Both the position numbers and the translations under genes were made by a program. 64,000 nt of DNA, taken from positions 5,084,001-5,148,000 of the forward strand of contig JAUZTG010000029.1 of assembly GCA_030734395.1 (NCBI GenBank). The letters run 5' to 3'. Below, in pieces: positions 35,994-47,696 of the stretch. This stretch comes from Sarocladium kiliense (lineage: Eukaryota; Ascomycota; Sordariomycetes; Hypocreales; Sarocladiaceae). A model generated the notes under the pieces. That model searched no databases and was not told the origin of the DNA. It saw only the letters and a program-made list of their open reading frames with translations. Numbering within the stretch: the first letter of the stretch is position 1; each line of letters starts with the position of its first letter.

Positions 35994-37528
35994 TTAAGAG
36001 GAGTTGCTGTTGTCCGCACACGCAAAGGCAGATGCAATCTCGCCATTGGCATACGCATCAATGATCTGCTGGATCACCCCGTACGTGCCACCAACCGTCA
36101 AAAATGCCGCCAGCAGGATCATGGCCCAGTGCAGCCAGTAAGTAATGATCTGCACCACTGTTCCCCTCCTGTAGTGCTGGTGGTCAAAGATCCAGAGGTA
36201 ACCAGGCAGACCGAGGGCCAGAGGGGCAAAGGTCAGGGAGCCAGCCAGAGCCAGGAGATAGTTGAAGATGGGAATGCCAGAAGCGAGGAGGAACCCAACG
36301 ACGCTGACTGACAGGCTGCATCCGAACCAGACACTCCAGTGCACGACAGAGTTCTTCTGCAGGTGCTGCGAGTTGCGGAGGATGCGCACGAAGAGGTACT
36401 TGGCGGCGACGTGGACGTACAAGCAAGCGCTAACGAGCAGGCCGATGAGGCCGATACCATAAGCAACCTTCTTGACGGTGTCACCAGCACTACCGAGCGA
36501 AGGAGAGGCAACCCATTTGCCGCAGTAGCGGTAGACGACCAGACTGAAGGTGAGGTAGGAGGCGGTGACGACGCCCATGCATAGGTAGACGGCCTTGTTG
36601 TAGTCACGAGGACGGCGCATCTCTGAGATGACCGGCAGGAAGGCTGATGTACCGGCGCCACTGCAGAAGATGGTGGCGACGGAGGTGATACCTGCGACAA
36701 AGGTTGGGTTTCCGATGACATGGTAGCCGAACTCGTAGTCGCCAGTCTGGGGAGCAGCGGCAGGGCGATCACGAGTAGTGACACCGACGCTATGATAGAC
36801 ATGTTAGATTATTGTCAAGCCACAGTGATTCGGTAAGGAGAAGACTTACACCACAACGAAGACAGCGACGTAGACGGAGATGAAACCAGCCCAGGTCAAC
36901 CACGCAATCTTTTCAAACTTCCTCAGACTCGCAAGCATGAAGACCGCAATCGTCGCAACAAGCATGAAGTAGTTTGTGCAGATGGCATGGTTCGACAGCG
37001 CGTTCAGGGCAACAGAGCTGCCGAAGATGCCGCTGGCAGCGACGATGGCAAAGGTGACGAGGAAGAGAATACCAACGACCTCACGCAGCCAGGGGCCTCC
37101 GACCTTCTCGGCCATGTCGGCAATGGAGTGGCATCCAGCATGGGTGTTGCGGAAGTTGCCCTGGATGATAGCTGCGTAGGTGTTGAGGGCTTGCCAGCCG
37201 AGGACGTTGATGGCACCGGGGAACGCGCCGAGGACGAACATGGCGGAGGGGATGGTGAGAACACCAGTTGCGAAGATGACTGTGATTTAGGAGTTAATGA
37301 TGGAAGCTTGATGGAGGAGTCATGACAAAGAGATGATGTACCCTTGAGGAAAATCATGGATGCATGCCACCAGGGGACAGTGCGGAAGTCGACGTTTCCT
37401 TCGCCACGCTTGAAGACCTCGAAGGCATCCTCTGACACTTCGGCCTTGGTGGCGTCGTTGCTGCTGCTGCTGTTTCTTGATGGCGCTGGCATGATGCCAT
37501 CGTGGTTCACCTTCTCGTTGGACGCCAT
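35994..37528 (-). CDS. Neutral amino-acid permease (AAAP family, MTR-like)
   Basis: Three exons, 37342-37528, 36850-37279 and 35994-36789, with introns of 62 and 60 bp, give 470 aa with about eleven membrane segments. A charged cytoplasmic N-terminus ends at VDFRTVPWWHASMIFLK. The first helix VIFATGVLTIPSAMFVLGAFPG spans the first junction. Later signatures are QGNFRNTHAGCHSIADM, FCSGAGTSAFLPVISEMRRP and the Leu/Ala-rich last helices. This is the fungal AAAP group that includes the Neurospora neutral amino-acid carrier MTR, which moves neutral aliphatic and aromatic amino acids with protons. A TGACTCA element lies 74 bp upstream of the start, in line with amino-acid control. The exact substrate range is not visible. 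Confidence 0.9.
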
Positions 37529-38333
37529 GGTCTCAGAAGAAGAATGGGTAACAGACTTTCCAGTATCCAAATTCTGAATGATAGAGGAAGAAGAAGGAGA
37601 ATGACTCAGGTCAGTCTTTTTACAAGATGATGCTCGAGAGGATGCTGGATGAGACGTAAAGCAATGGGGTGGATGGAGGATATATGTAAAGAATGCAGCC
37701 CAGTCATTGAACCGCAGGGCACACACAATCTACAGACTCATGATCCCGGTATTGCTGTGGAGGGGGAGGAATATGAAAAGCCAAGTAGCACGATCCCTCG
37801 TCGTTCTGCAACTGATAAGCTTTCCCCAGTCACAGCCCTGGAAACTCATCTTCCTAACGCCCTGACAGAACAGATTCTGTCCCATGGGGCTGGTGCCATG
37901 TGGGTTTTGGGTGGAGTGAACCAGCGGTAGTTCAACTAGTGATCGTCTCTGATAGCGGTTTACAACGTGTTGGAGGCTGCTTGGTGTTGGGGTTGAGTTG
38001 GAGGTTGGTTAGGGAGTTGGAGGCTGTGAACTGATAGCTAAGTCTCCAAGTTGGGGTGCGCGTCTGGGGAAGAATGCAGGGACCAGGGTTTGGGCTGTTA
38101 TCTTGTCGGAGGAATGTAATACGGATGATATGATTGAGCTAGCTGATGACAGAGAATAATCGTGTTTTCGAATAGTGGTAACGATAGTAGCAGTAGTGTT
38201 GCCGCGACTAGGAAGAGAAACATCGCAGCGTGTGGTAAACTTAGCCCAGCATGGAAAAGAATCACACATACAATCACGCGACTTCTTGCGGCATACGACT
38301 TATTTACAGCTCATTTGATGTTCAAGTTAATAT
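37529..38333. promoter_or_regulatory. Upstream region of the amino-acid permease
   Basis: About 800 bp between the permease start and the 3' end of the deacetylase gene. Holds the TGACTCA site at 37602-37608 and no gene. Confidence 0.55.
37602..37608 (-). promoter_or_regulatory. TGACTCA, candidate CPC1/GCN4 site
   Basis: A perfect general-control element 74-80 bp upstream of the permease start codon. The 7-mer is expected several times by chance in 64 kb, so the position near an amino-acid permease is what makes it credible. Confidence 0.45.
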
Positions 38334-39365
38334 CTATTTCTCCTTGGGCATCATGGCGCCCGTCGGTGGTGGGTTCTTGCTCTTGAAGTCCAAAGCCATC
38401 TCCTCCATCGTAACAAACTCAACGCCTTCATGCTTCTTGAAGTGCTCAATCAACCTATCACATCAGTTGTCAGCATTCATCATCTGAAGCAGCATCATCG
38501 TTAGACAGATAACTTACCGCTCGTGCATCATCAAGGCGTGTGGCCTGCCCGACACATCCGGGTGGATCGTCATCGGGAAGTAGAACTCATCATACTCCCT
38601 GTAGAAGTAGTCGAAGTGATCGCGCCAGATATCCTCAACATCTCTAGCATTGACGAAGCCGTGGCTGTTGGGTGCGTTCTTGATGAACATCATGGGCGGC
38701 AGATCATCGAGGTACCAGTTCGTTGGGATCTCAACAATGCCAGTCTGCACACCCTTGACCAGCGGCTTCATCCACTCCTCTGCCTTTTTGGTGTAGTCGA
38801 TCTTGGTCCAGGATTCGCCTGTCTCGAGATAGTATGCCTGGCAATCATGATGTGCCATGGAATGGTCGTAGATGATCCCCCTGTCGACCAGCAGCTCACA
38901 GCCCTCTTTTGACGTCTCCCACCACGGCGCAACACTTCCACGAGGAGGCTTGCCACCACAGAAATCAGTCAGCATCTTGTAGGTCTTGTCAAGGACGTCG
39001 CGCTGCTGTTCGACGCTCATATCGGTGGGGTTCTCGTGAGAGTAGCCGTGCAGACCGATCTCGTGGCCAGCGTCACGCACGGCAGCCATGTCCTCGGGGA
39101 AGGACTCAAGGCTGTGGCCTGGGATGAACCAGGTGGTCTTGATGTCGTATTTCTTGAACATCTTCAGGAGTCGCTGAGTGCCAATTGTGCCGGCGAAGAT
39201 GCCTAGGTGGTGGTCAGCAATCTCGGTCTCGCGAAGAGGGCTTCACACGCAAGACTCACCTCGGCTGATGTCGTTGGGAGAGTCCTCGCCACCATAGGAG
39301 CCCAGCCATCCTGAGACGGCATCGACATCAACGCCGTAGCTGATGAGAACGCGCTTCTTGCCCAT
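38334..39365 (-). CDS. NodB-fold polysaccharide deacetylase/cyclic-imidase-like hydrolase
   Basis: Three exons, 39260-39365, 38518-39202 and 38334-38454, with introns of 57 and 63 bp, give 303 aa. It begins MGKKRVLISYGVDVDAVSGW without a signal peptide, so it is cytosolic and unlikely to act on wall chitin. The block GHEIGLHGYSHENP carries the metal-binding H-x3-H of the NodB fold, and VDVDAV near the start the catalytic Asp pair. Further blocks are RGSVAPWWETSKEG and FPMTIHPDVSGRPHALMMHERL across the last intron. Cytosolic members with the GWLGSYGGED opening resemble bacterial cyclic imide hydrolases and allantoinase-like enzymes more than chitin deacetylases. Its neighbour amidase would fit ring opening of an imide followed by half-amide hydrolysis; that link is inference. 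Confidence 0.85.
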
Positions 39366-39772
39366 TGTGATTGTATGTGGAGGTTCGAGGTGCTCAATTG
39401 GTGTAGGGCGATGGTGTAAGCTATGGTGAGGGCCGTGAGGTGGTGAGGAATGATGCGAAGAGTGTAGCAGAGAGAGGTGGGAAGGGCGGATGACTGCTGC
39501 AACGAGGGCAAGATTGACAACGACGTGGATCTTATCACAAGGTACCAACCAGCCTTTGGTTCTATCCGCGGGGTAGAGTTTGCCGCTGCTATCAGCCAGT
39601 TGGGGTAACTTTGTCGCGTGTCGCCAGCCTGCGCCTGTGTAAGTGGAGGCGCTGCGACTCAACGTCACCTTTCATCCCTCCGCTATGATAGAAGCTGTTT
39701 ATAGCATAGAGACTTATCTGCATTGCAAAGTAGAGTTTAATCAAGTCAGTCATGTTTCCTGACTTGAACAAC
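39366..39772. promoter_or_regulatory. Divergent promoter of the deacetylase and alcohol dehydrogenase genes, GATA-rich
   Basis: 407 bp between two divergent starts. HGATAR words (either strand) lie near 39531, 39590, 39687 and 39713, which is more than the one or so expected. Such sites are used by AreA-type nitrogen regulators. Confidence 0.5.
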
Positions 39773-40964
39773 ATGGCCGGTGCAAGTACTATGAAGGCGG
39801 CCCAGATCCGTGAAGTGAGTTCTCAGGAGACATTGACGGCAGCATTGACGACTCACAACTTCACAGTATAAGCGACCATACCACCTAACAGAGGTTCCTA
39901 TCCCTTCAATACACCCAGATCAGCTGCTTGTCCAGGTTCACGCGGCGGGCTTCTGTCACTCCGACGTTCAGGTCCTCAATGGTCAGTTCTCCTCGCGTCT
40001 GCCGCTGATTCCGTCCCATGAACCAGCCGGTGTCATTGTTAGGGTCGGCAATGCCGTAGCCAGCGAATCATGGAAAGTTGGCGATCGCGTCGGCGTGTTG
40101 AACTTCAAGAGCGCATGTGGGAGTTGCACAGGCTGTGCGGTGGCCAAGCGACGATATGGTGGTCTTGATCCGCGCTTTTGCGAGAATAGAGAGACAGCAG
40201 GGTTTCATCACGATGGTGCCTTTGCAGAGTATCTGGTTGCCGACCCATCTACTACTGTCAAGCTTCCAGACGATCTATCATTTGAGCAAGCAGCGCCGTT
40301 GATGTGTGCTGGTGTAAGTCGCCTGATTGCTACACGATCTGTCGTTGGCCCTACTAATCCACAATCATAGGCAACTGTATGGGGCGCACTCGAAAAGGCT
40401 ACAGATGCGATTGAACCAGGAGCCTTTGTAGCTATCGTTGGCATCGGAGGTCTCGGTCATCTTGGTGTCCAATTCGCCAAGTCACAAGGCTTCCGCACGA
40501 TAGCTATCGACAGCCGTCCCGAAGGCCGAGGCCTCGCTCTGGATGTACCCGAGGCTCTCGTGCCAGACTACACTGTCGACTCGACCAGTCCCGAGGCAGC
40601 ATCGGATATTCTCAAACACACTAATGGTGAAGGTTTGGCCGCTGCGATTGTCTGCACTGACTCCATCGAAGCCAACGCTTGGACCCTGAGGCAGCTGGGT
40701 GTTGGAGGTGTCATGGTTGCGCTTGGCTTGCCGCCAGAGCGTTGGCAATTCGACTCGGATGTCATGGTTTTCCGTGAGCTGACCGTCAAGGGGAGCTATG
40801 TCACAAGCGCCGAGTCTACGAGAAGGATGATGGAGGCCGTGGGGAAGCATGGCGTGCGGTCCCATGTGACAATCGTCCCCTTCGATGAGATACCGCGTAT
40901 TGTGGATACGTATCACGACAAGTCGTTCAAGGGAAGGCTTGTTGTTAGGATTGGGGAGCAATAG
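39773..40964 (+). CDS. Zinc-dependent alcohol dehydrogenase (MDR family)
   Basis: Three exons, 39773-39814, 39867-40313 and 40371-40964, with introns of 52 and 57 bp, give 360 aa. Catalytic zinc ligands are Cys44 in GFCHSD and His65-Glu66 in SHEPAG. The four structural-zinc cysteines lie in CGSCTGC and the later FC of DPRFCENRETAG. The NAD-binding fold has VAIVGIGGLGHLGVQFA. The gene resembles yeast-type ADH1/AdhP enzymes that oxidise short-chain alcohols with NAD. It shares a promoter with the imidase-like gene and is followed by an amidase on the same strand, so it may handle an alcohol or aldehyde product of the same substrate. Confidence 0.92.
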
Positions 40965-41437
40965 CATGTAATTACCGTATCATGACACATGGATTGGCAA
41001 TTTCTGGATCCCGTGGTGATGGAGGGAGAAGCATCGCGTGCCCCAGGAAGATCTGGACCCTGGGCAAGAGTCACCACACCAAGCCGCTATCTTTGGGGTC
41101 TGTCAAATAAGCGAGATCAGCTATCTCACTTACTTAGTTGTTAGCTGGTCATCCTGAACTCAAAGGATGGAACTTTGTCTAGCATCAGCATGGGGTTGCA
41201 GTGCAGCTCCAATTGGGGTCTCCAACTCCTCGCCACCAGCGTTGGGGTTGATCGGCAGCACGTCGTGGAGTCAGTAGATGGATCAGCCCATGATTACAAT
41301 TCATTCCAAGGGGATCGGCGTCTTATCAAATGTTTAGATACCATATCTCGGCTGTATCGAGAGTTTCTGTTCTGATAACGCCAGGCCTGTGAGTTTCGAC
41401 AATCACGCAGCAAAGTCCCGTGGCAGCACAACACACC
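40965..41437. promoter_or_regulatory. Amidase promoter, GATA-rich
   Basis: 473 bp with four HGATAR words on either strand (near 41088, 41121, 41323 and 41374), similar to the neighbouring divergent promoter. Confidence 0.45.
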
Positions 41438-43261
41438 ATGTCCGTCTTCTTCAAGGATATCTCACCGTAAGTCTGTCTGGCCAAGGTCTCTGGAATTGTA
41501 TCGCTGATTGATGTTTCCAGGGACAATCCGGTGAAGAAGGGTGATGCAGAGGCGCTCCTTTCTGACATTGGCGTCACCCTCGATCCCTCAGACTCTTCCG
41601 ACTTTCACCAGCTCCTCGCTGCTGTCCACGATTGCGCAGAACATATCAATTCTTTGCCCGACTACCAGCCTGTTCCAGACTGTAAGCGGTATCCGCGTGA
41701 AGATGTTCACCTCCCAAAACCCGATGAGCAGACCCTCGGACATGCATGGGCATACAAGGTGCTGATTCGCGGCAATGTCGACCCGTCGCCAGAACACTCT
41801 CTAAAAGGCAAGACAGTCGCGATCAAGGACTGTATTGCCGTGGCTGGCGTGCCACAGTTCTTCGGTAGTGATGCTTTCCCGGCCTGGACGCCGCAGACGG
41901 ACGCAACGATGGTGACTCGAGTGTTGGATGCTGGTGCAGATATTGTGGGCACAGCTACTTGCGAGAACTTCTGCAATTCCACCTCATCGTTCACGAGCGC
42001 GCAAGGAACTGTTGAGAATCCGTATCAGGAGGGCTACTCAGCAGGTGGGAGTACATCTGGTGGAGGAGCCCTCGTTGCAGCTGGGTTGGTTGATATTGCT
42101 CTGGGCTCGGATCAAGGAGGAAGTATCCGTGTGCCAGCGGCCTTGTGTGGCTGTAAGTGCTCCCTTTCATTTCTCTCAAGTTTGTGATACTAATCTCTGT
42201 GCATAGGTGTTGGCCTCAAACCTACCCATGGCCTTGTCCCTTGCACCGGCATGACTTCTGGCGACGCAATTGATGATCACGCCGGACCCCTGACGAGGAC
42301 GGTTCTCGAAGCTGCAACCTGTCTCGACGCTATTGCCGGCTACGATGGGATCGATGATAGGTCTCTCGGCGCTGCAAAGCATGGATCATTTAGTTTCACC
42401 ACCTCTCTCCTCAAGTCTCCCAGTTCCCAATCTTCACGTGCCCTCGCAGGCTTCAAAATTGGCGTGCTAAGGGAAGGCTTCAACATCGGCATTATGCAGC
42501 CTGAGGTTGCTGATCTCGTCAAGTCTGCGGTTACAAAGTTCCAGCAACTTGGAGCTACTGTTGAAGAGATCTCTGTGCCGCTGCATCTTGAGGGACCTGC
42601 AGCGTGGACGATTCAGCAGCGCATTTCTGGCGCAATGGGTGTTCTCGGCCACGCAAACGGCCATCGCGGTCTGTACCTCACAGAGTTCGAGCATGCACGT
42701 CTTCCATGGACGACTGAGAACTTCTCGAAACTGTTCCCGTCAACCAAGAACACGGTCATTAACGGACTCTATCTGGCGAAGAAGTTCCCTGGCTTGTACG
42801 GCAAGACGATGAACCTTGCAAGACGGATCAGTGACTCGTATGAGGAGATCTTCAAGCAGTTCGACGTAGTTGTCATGCCTACTACGCCGTATGTCGCACC
42901 GAAGCATGGTGTCCGGGGAACACCCAAGCAGTGCTTTGAGCCCAGTATCGGGTTGACTTCGAACACAGCTGTGTTCAATATCACAGGTCACCCGGCTATG
43001 ACCATTCCTGTGGGATTTTCACCCGCAAGAGAGGACCCATCGGTTCAACTACCGGTGGGCATGGAGATCGTTGGCGGATTGTGGCAAGAGAAGAAGATCT
43101 TGAAGGCAGGCCATGCGTGGGAGACAGCCTTTGACTGGAAATCATGCCGACCAGAGAGCATTGCGTCGTCCAGACAAGTTCCAGATTACTCGAGTGAGAA
43201 CCACATGAAGATGAACGGCACCTCTTCAATAGACATTCGCGCACTGCCGGTAGAAGCATAA
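41438..43261 (+). CDS. Amidase-signature family hydrolase
   Basis: Three exons, 41438-41466, 41521-42152 and 42207-43261, with introns of 54 bp each, give 571 aa. The catalytic triad of the amidase signature family is visible: Lys in KGKTVAIKDCIA, the cis-Ser in SAGGSTSGGGALVAAG and the nucleophile Ser in GSDQGGSIRVPAALCG, which is cut by the second intron and continues CVGLKPTHG. There is no signal peptide. These enzymes hydrolyse amide bonds of small molecules to acid and ammonia; the actual amide is not visible. Its position between ADH and SDR genes supports a degradative role. Confidence 0.92.
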
Positions 43262-43290
43262 GACAATAGATATAGACCATAAATTCATCG

Positions 43291-44199
43291 CTAGTTGATT
43301 GTATAACCTCCATCTACTACAAGAGCGTGGCCTTGAATGAATGAAGCATGAGGCGAACAGAGAAACATTACAGCATCAGCCACTTCATCTGGTTTCCCCA
43401 TCCGTTGCATTGGCGCAATGTCGATGGCAGGTTTTAACCTCTCGATAACTTCATCTGATCCAGTTGTCATGGGGGATTCGATCACGCCAGGACAGACGCA
43501 GTTGACTCTGATCCCGTCTTTGGAGTAGTCAATAGCATCAGACCGAGTCATGTTGATGATGGCTGCCTTGGATGCACAGTATGCCGCTATAGCATTGTCA
43601 GTAACGCATCCTCTGGCAGGGCAGTAAGGCAGCATACCTGCACCAGGTCTTGCGACGATTCCGAGTTGCGAAGCCACATTGACGACTGCGCCTCTCTGGC
43701 CTGGATGGTTTTGCAAAGGCTCCTGATTCACCATCCAACCGAGGGCAGCCCTCGCAACGAGCCATGACCCCCGGTAATTGACCTTGTTGATCCGATCGAA
43801 GACCTCAACTGGTGTTTCATCTGATCTCAATGATTCTCCAAGTATCCCCGCGCAGTTGACTGCATAGTCAAGGCGCTTGAAGGTACCTGTGGTCTGCTCC
43901 GCAAAGGCTGAGACGAACTTGTCGTCAGAGACGTCCCCAGCTACGGTTGTGACTTGAGCAGCTGGGTTGATTTGAAGAACAGCATCGCGAGTCTGGGCGA
44001 GAGACTTCTCGTTGATGTCTGTGAGGGCAAGCCGGGTACAGCCAGAGCGTGCGAATGCTCTAGCTACGGCGGCTCCGATGCCTAGCATGCCATGTCAGTT
44101 CTTTCAAAGCGGGAATCCTGGTTATGACGATCTCTTACCTGTCCCTCCGGCGCCTGTGATCAATGCCACTCCCGGCAGTTTCGTGAGTACTGAAGCCAT
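43291..44199 (-). CDS. Short-chain dehydrogenase/reductase
   Basis: Three exons, 44139-44199, 43638-44081 and 43291-43586, with introns of 57 and 51 bp, give 266 aa. The Rossmann motif is LITGAGGTGIGAAVA (TGxxxGxG), formed across the first splice. NCAGI stabilises the fold. The catalytic Ser is in VNVASQLG, and YCASK supplies Tyr and Lys right after the second intron. VNCVCPGVI and GHALVVDGG complete a classical SDR. The second intron is a multiple of three with no stop, so retention would insert 17 residues just before the catalytic Tyr. It converges on the amidase with 29 bp between stops. Confidence 0.92.
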
Positions 44200-44552
44200 G
44201 ACTGTGGCACTGCGAATGATCCCGTATCGCTACCAAGAATCAATCTCAACACCGCGTCTTAGATCAATCCCTTCGGAACAACTTGCCGTGCTCGAAACCC
44301 AACGACGACGACCCCAAAAATTAACCATGGCGCCGGTCTCGCCTATCACCAAGCGTCTCCAACTCTACCACTAGCCGATTCGTGAGCAGCTCCAACTCTT
44401 GGAGGCTTTTGCAATGCAAAGTGGGGACGTTGATAAGCGAGTCATTCGGCACTTCGTCGCCAGAACAAACTCCAAATCTCCGATCGACTGCCCGCAATTC
44501 TTCGTCCTCTCCAACTCTCCACCAACAATCCAATACCCCGAAAACACCCCCC
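44200..44552. promoter_or_regulatory. Divergent region between the SDR and the C2H2 regulator
   Basis: 353 bp. A 15-codon frame starting ACC ATG at 44327 (stop 44372) could be an upstream ORF of the regulator or part of an unrecognised first exon. Confidence 0.45.
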
Positions 44553-47278
44553 ATGCTGCCTTCGGGGGGCGCCGAACCAGCAGATACGCCCGTGCAGCGT
44601 ACGCGTCGGCGGAGGCGGGGGACAGGGCACATTTGCGAGCATTGCGATCGAACGTTCAAGCGCTCGGAGCACTTACAGCGCCACGTGCGAACTCGTGAGT
44701 TCTTGTCCACCCAAGCAGGGAATGGGTCCCGTAGGGTTGTGAGATTCCATTGAATCTCGATCGATGGAGCTGCTCATGAGATGGTCCGGGCTGACAGCCA
44801 GGCTGGCGGGACAGATACCAAGGAGAAGCCGTTTCTGTGTAGATGTGGAGCTGCCTTCACGAGAAGAGACCTGCTCACGCGACACTATCGACTGTCGAAA
44901 CATGATGAATCTACGTCCGAGGTAGTCGTCGCTTCAACTGAGTCCGACTTCGACAGGACTGCCGCTGCAGAGTCTCTATCCTGCCTCTCAGGTGTTGCTG
45001 TTCAACAATGGCCTGCCGTGCATCATACGCAGCCAGTAGATAATGTCTTTGGTGATGTAGACCAAAGACATGTGAACGATGGAGCTGTGAGGGATGCCTA
45101 TCATCCATCTCTCCTTGGTCCGCAGATGTTCAACCAAGGTTCGTTGTACAAATCCTTCGATCAGCATAGGTGTTAGCAGAGCCCATCCTAAGACTTCATA
45201 GGTGATGATCTGGCTGGCTTCGATCAGTTTCGAGAGTTCGCAGACTTCCTCGACGGCATTGGTCTGCCAGCTGAATGGAGTCCATACTTCAACCCACCGG
45301 ATGAGTTCGTGGACCCTGAGCTACGCAATGGCGACACGTCGAATGGCGGTTCTGGTCCAGGGACGCGCCCAGGAACTCCATTCAGTTCATGGCTGCCCTC
45401 GGCGCCCGCAGGAAACAGGATCACAGGACCAGTTTCCACAGAGAGTATGTCATAAGTCTGAAATCTAACATGAAGCACATGCTAACAAGCAACCAGGTCC
45501 AAGGGCCCAAGAGATTGCATCAATACTTTTCAAAGTCACTGATGAACAAAGCCTGCGTCTAAATCAGGCCCTCGAAGGATTCCGTCAGGTTCTCGATCCC
45601 GGCTTCCGTCTTCCCTCAAGACATGCTTTTACGCGGTATGTGACGAGCTACTTCGAAGGCTTTCACACACATATGGTCTTCATCCATGTACCAACATGGC
45701 GAATACTGGGCTGCCCTCTTGAGCTGGTACTGTCCATAGCATCGATTGGTGCGCAGTACTGCTTCGAGCATCGGGCGTCAGAACGACTGTTCCGGGCTGG
45801 TCGTGCGATATTACTTGAACGGCTACTGCATAAGAAGGCAGAGTTCGGACCGAAGACTCGCGCGTTACTCGGCATGCAGACACCGTCTTGTGAAGATGAC
45901 TCGGAAAGCGATCAGGGCCCTTGGGAACCAATCGACTCAGTCCGTGCACTGATCAATCTCATGGCATTCGCTACCTGGGAACCCAAAGTTCATCTTGTTC
46001 AGGAAGCTTTTTCTTTACAAGGTCTTCTTGCCCAAGTCCTGCGCGATCTGGGCCTCGAGGAGGATGGTCTGCCAGAGGAGTCCGCCAATCACACCTCCAT
46101 CCACGCAGCCTGGGTCACCTGGGCGCGGCGTGAGTCTATTCGGCGCGCGAAGTTGATAGCATTCTCCTTCATCCACGTACACAGCATCGCATACAATGCG
46201 TACCCCGCGCTACGGACAAATGAGCTGCATCTTCGACTTCCGTGCGAGACGAAAGAGTGGAAAGCACCAACGGCACAGCAATGGCAGTCTGCCCATCGCG
46301 AAGTGAGCAAGCAGCAGCTTTACTTCCAAGAAGCCTTGTCCCTCCTCTTGCGAACAAGGGACAGCGCCGTGCCTTTGGAACCTATCCCCACGGCTCTTGG
46401 TAATTATTTGTTGCTTCATGGTCTCCTCCAGCGCATATACATCGTTCGAGATCTGTCACTTCCCATCATGGACTCATCAGCCTCTTTGCCAGTTGAGGAG
46501 GTCGATAAGCTAGAGTAAGCATCTTCCCGTGTACAAACTCCCTGCTCGCACATACTGACAGGTACGCAGTCGAGGTCTGCGAGCTTGGACAACTGGCTGG
46601 CAGCAAGCGCCTGAGTCTAGCCTGGATCCTCAGAACGAGAACGGACCTATCCCCTTCACATCCAGTTCACTTCTAGGGCTGGCGTATGTTCGGATTTTCC
46701 TCAATCTTGGTCCATACCGGCAACTTGATTCGCGGGATCCTGTCAAGATCGCCAGTGCTTTGTGCAAGTGTCCCAGCGTTGAGCGCAGTGACGGCGTCAT
46801 CACTGCTCTCCTATATGCTACACACGCGCTTAGTATACCAGTGAGGTTAGGAATCGACCGCGTTGCTCGTAGTCAAGCCTTCTTCTGGAGTGTGCGACAT
46901 TCACTCTCGGGGTTGGAGTGCGCAGTTCTGCTAAGCAAGTGGCTGTCGACTCTTCACGAAACGAGTGCCTCGACGCCGCCTACCGGTAAGCTCTTGCTCT
47001 AGTAGCCCTGCAGCTTTTCCAAGCTAACATATTGAGCAGGAAGCGAAGAGCGTATCCTAAGCTGGGTTCGGCGTATCGTGGAGGAGGCGTTCGCAGCGGT
47101 TGACTTTGAAGAGGAGGAAGACTTGGACGGGCGCATGGATGCCCAGGGGCTTGGTTCGGCGGTGCTCAAGATCTGGGCTCACTTCTTCAAGAGCAACACT
47201 CAGTGGCCATTCATCAATATCATTGGTGAGAGTTTGAAGAGGTATAGAGCGATGCTTCTCGGGCGGGATGCTGCGTGA
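44553..47278 (+). CDS. C2H2 zinc-finger plus fungal_trans transcription regulator
   Basis: Six exons, 44553-44694, 44815-45138, 45202-45444, 45497-46514, 46570-46985 and 47040-47278, give 793 aa. Two tandem fingers lie at about residues 27-75. The first is CEHCDRTFKRSEHLQRHVRTH and is completed across the first intron. The second has an unusual C-x-C spacing, CRCGAAFTRRDLLTRH. A basic RRRRR stretch just before could be a nuclear signal. From about 250 on is the fungal-specific regulator domain (FEGFHTHMVFIHVPTW, then LLGLAYVRIF and WVRRIVEEAF). The gene sits at the end of the imidase-ADH-amidase-SDR run and is a likely local regulator. The start is uncertain: 44553 is the first in-frame ATG, but an upstream exon is possible. 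Confidence 0.85.
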
Positions 47279-47696
47279 GCTACATTTGCATGCTCAAGGT
47301 TTCGAGTTACGCAAGAGTGTGTATAACAAGGTACGCAACAAGCTACCGAAATAGCAATGATGATACCCCCGAGAACAACTGCCATGAACCGTTGGTGTAT
47401 ATTCTCTTCTGCACGTGTTGTCTGCTGCAGTCCCTTAATACTTCGTTGTGCTACGGCGAGCTCCGTTCGCCGCGAGTCAATTCCCATTTGTCTTCTCCGC
47501 CCCGGCTCCTCAAGGTTTCCAACCGGTATCCTCACAAAACAGTCAAAAGCCTAAATGACAGAATAACAGCAAGGTAACTTTCACCTGGACAATGGCGTGC
47601 TGCTTGAGAACAAAACCGTTTCCACCCCTGTAAGCGACGTTTGGTTCCCGTCCATTGGTTTTCTTCCCAAAAGGATTCATTGAGCACTCCCAATCA
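47279..47696. other. Intergenic
   Basis: 3' flank of the regulator and former promoter of the OPT pseudogene. Nothing else recognised. Confidence 0.55.

Noticed and set aside
44327..44374. 15-codon frame with ACC ATG before the C2H2 regulator
   Set aside because: Could be a uORF or first exon, but no clear donor site joins it to the finger frame, so it was not added to the CDS.
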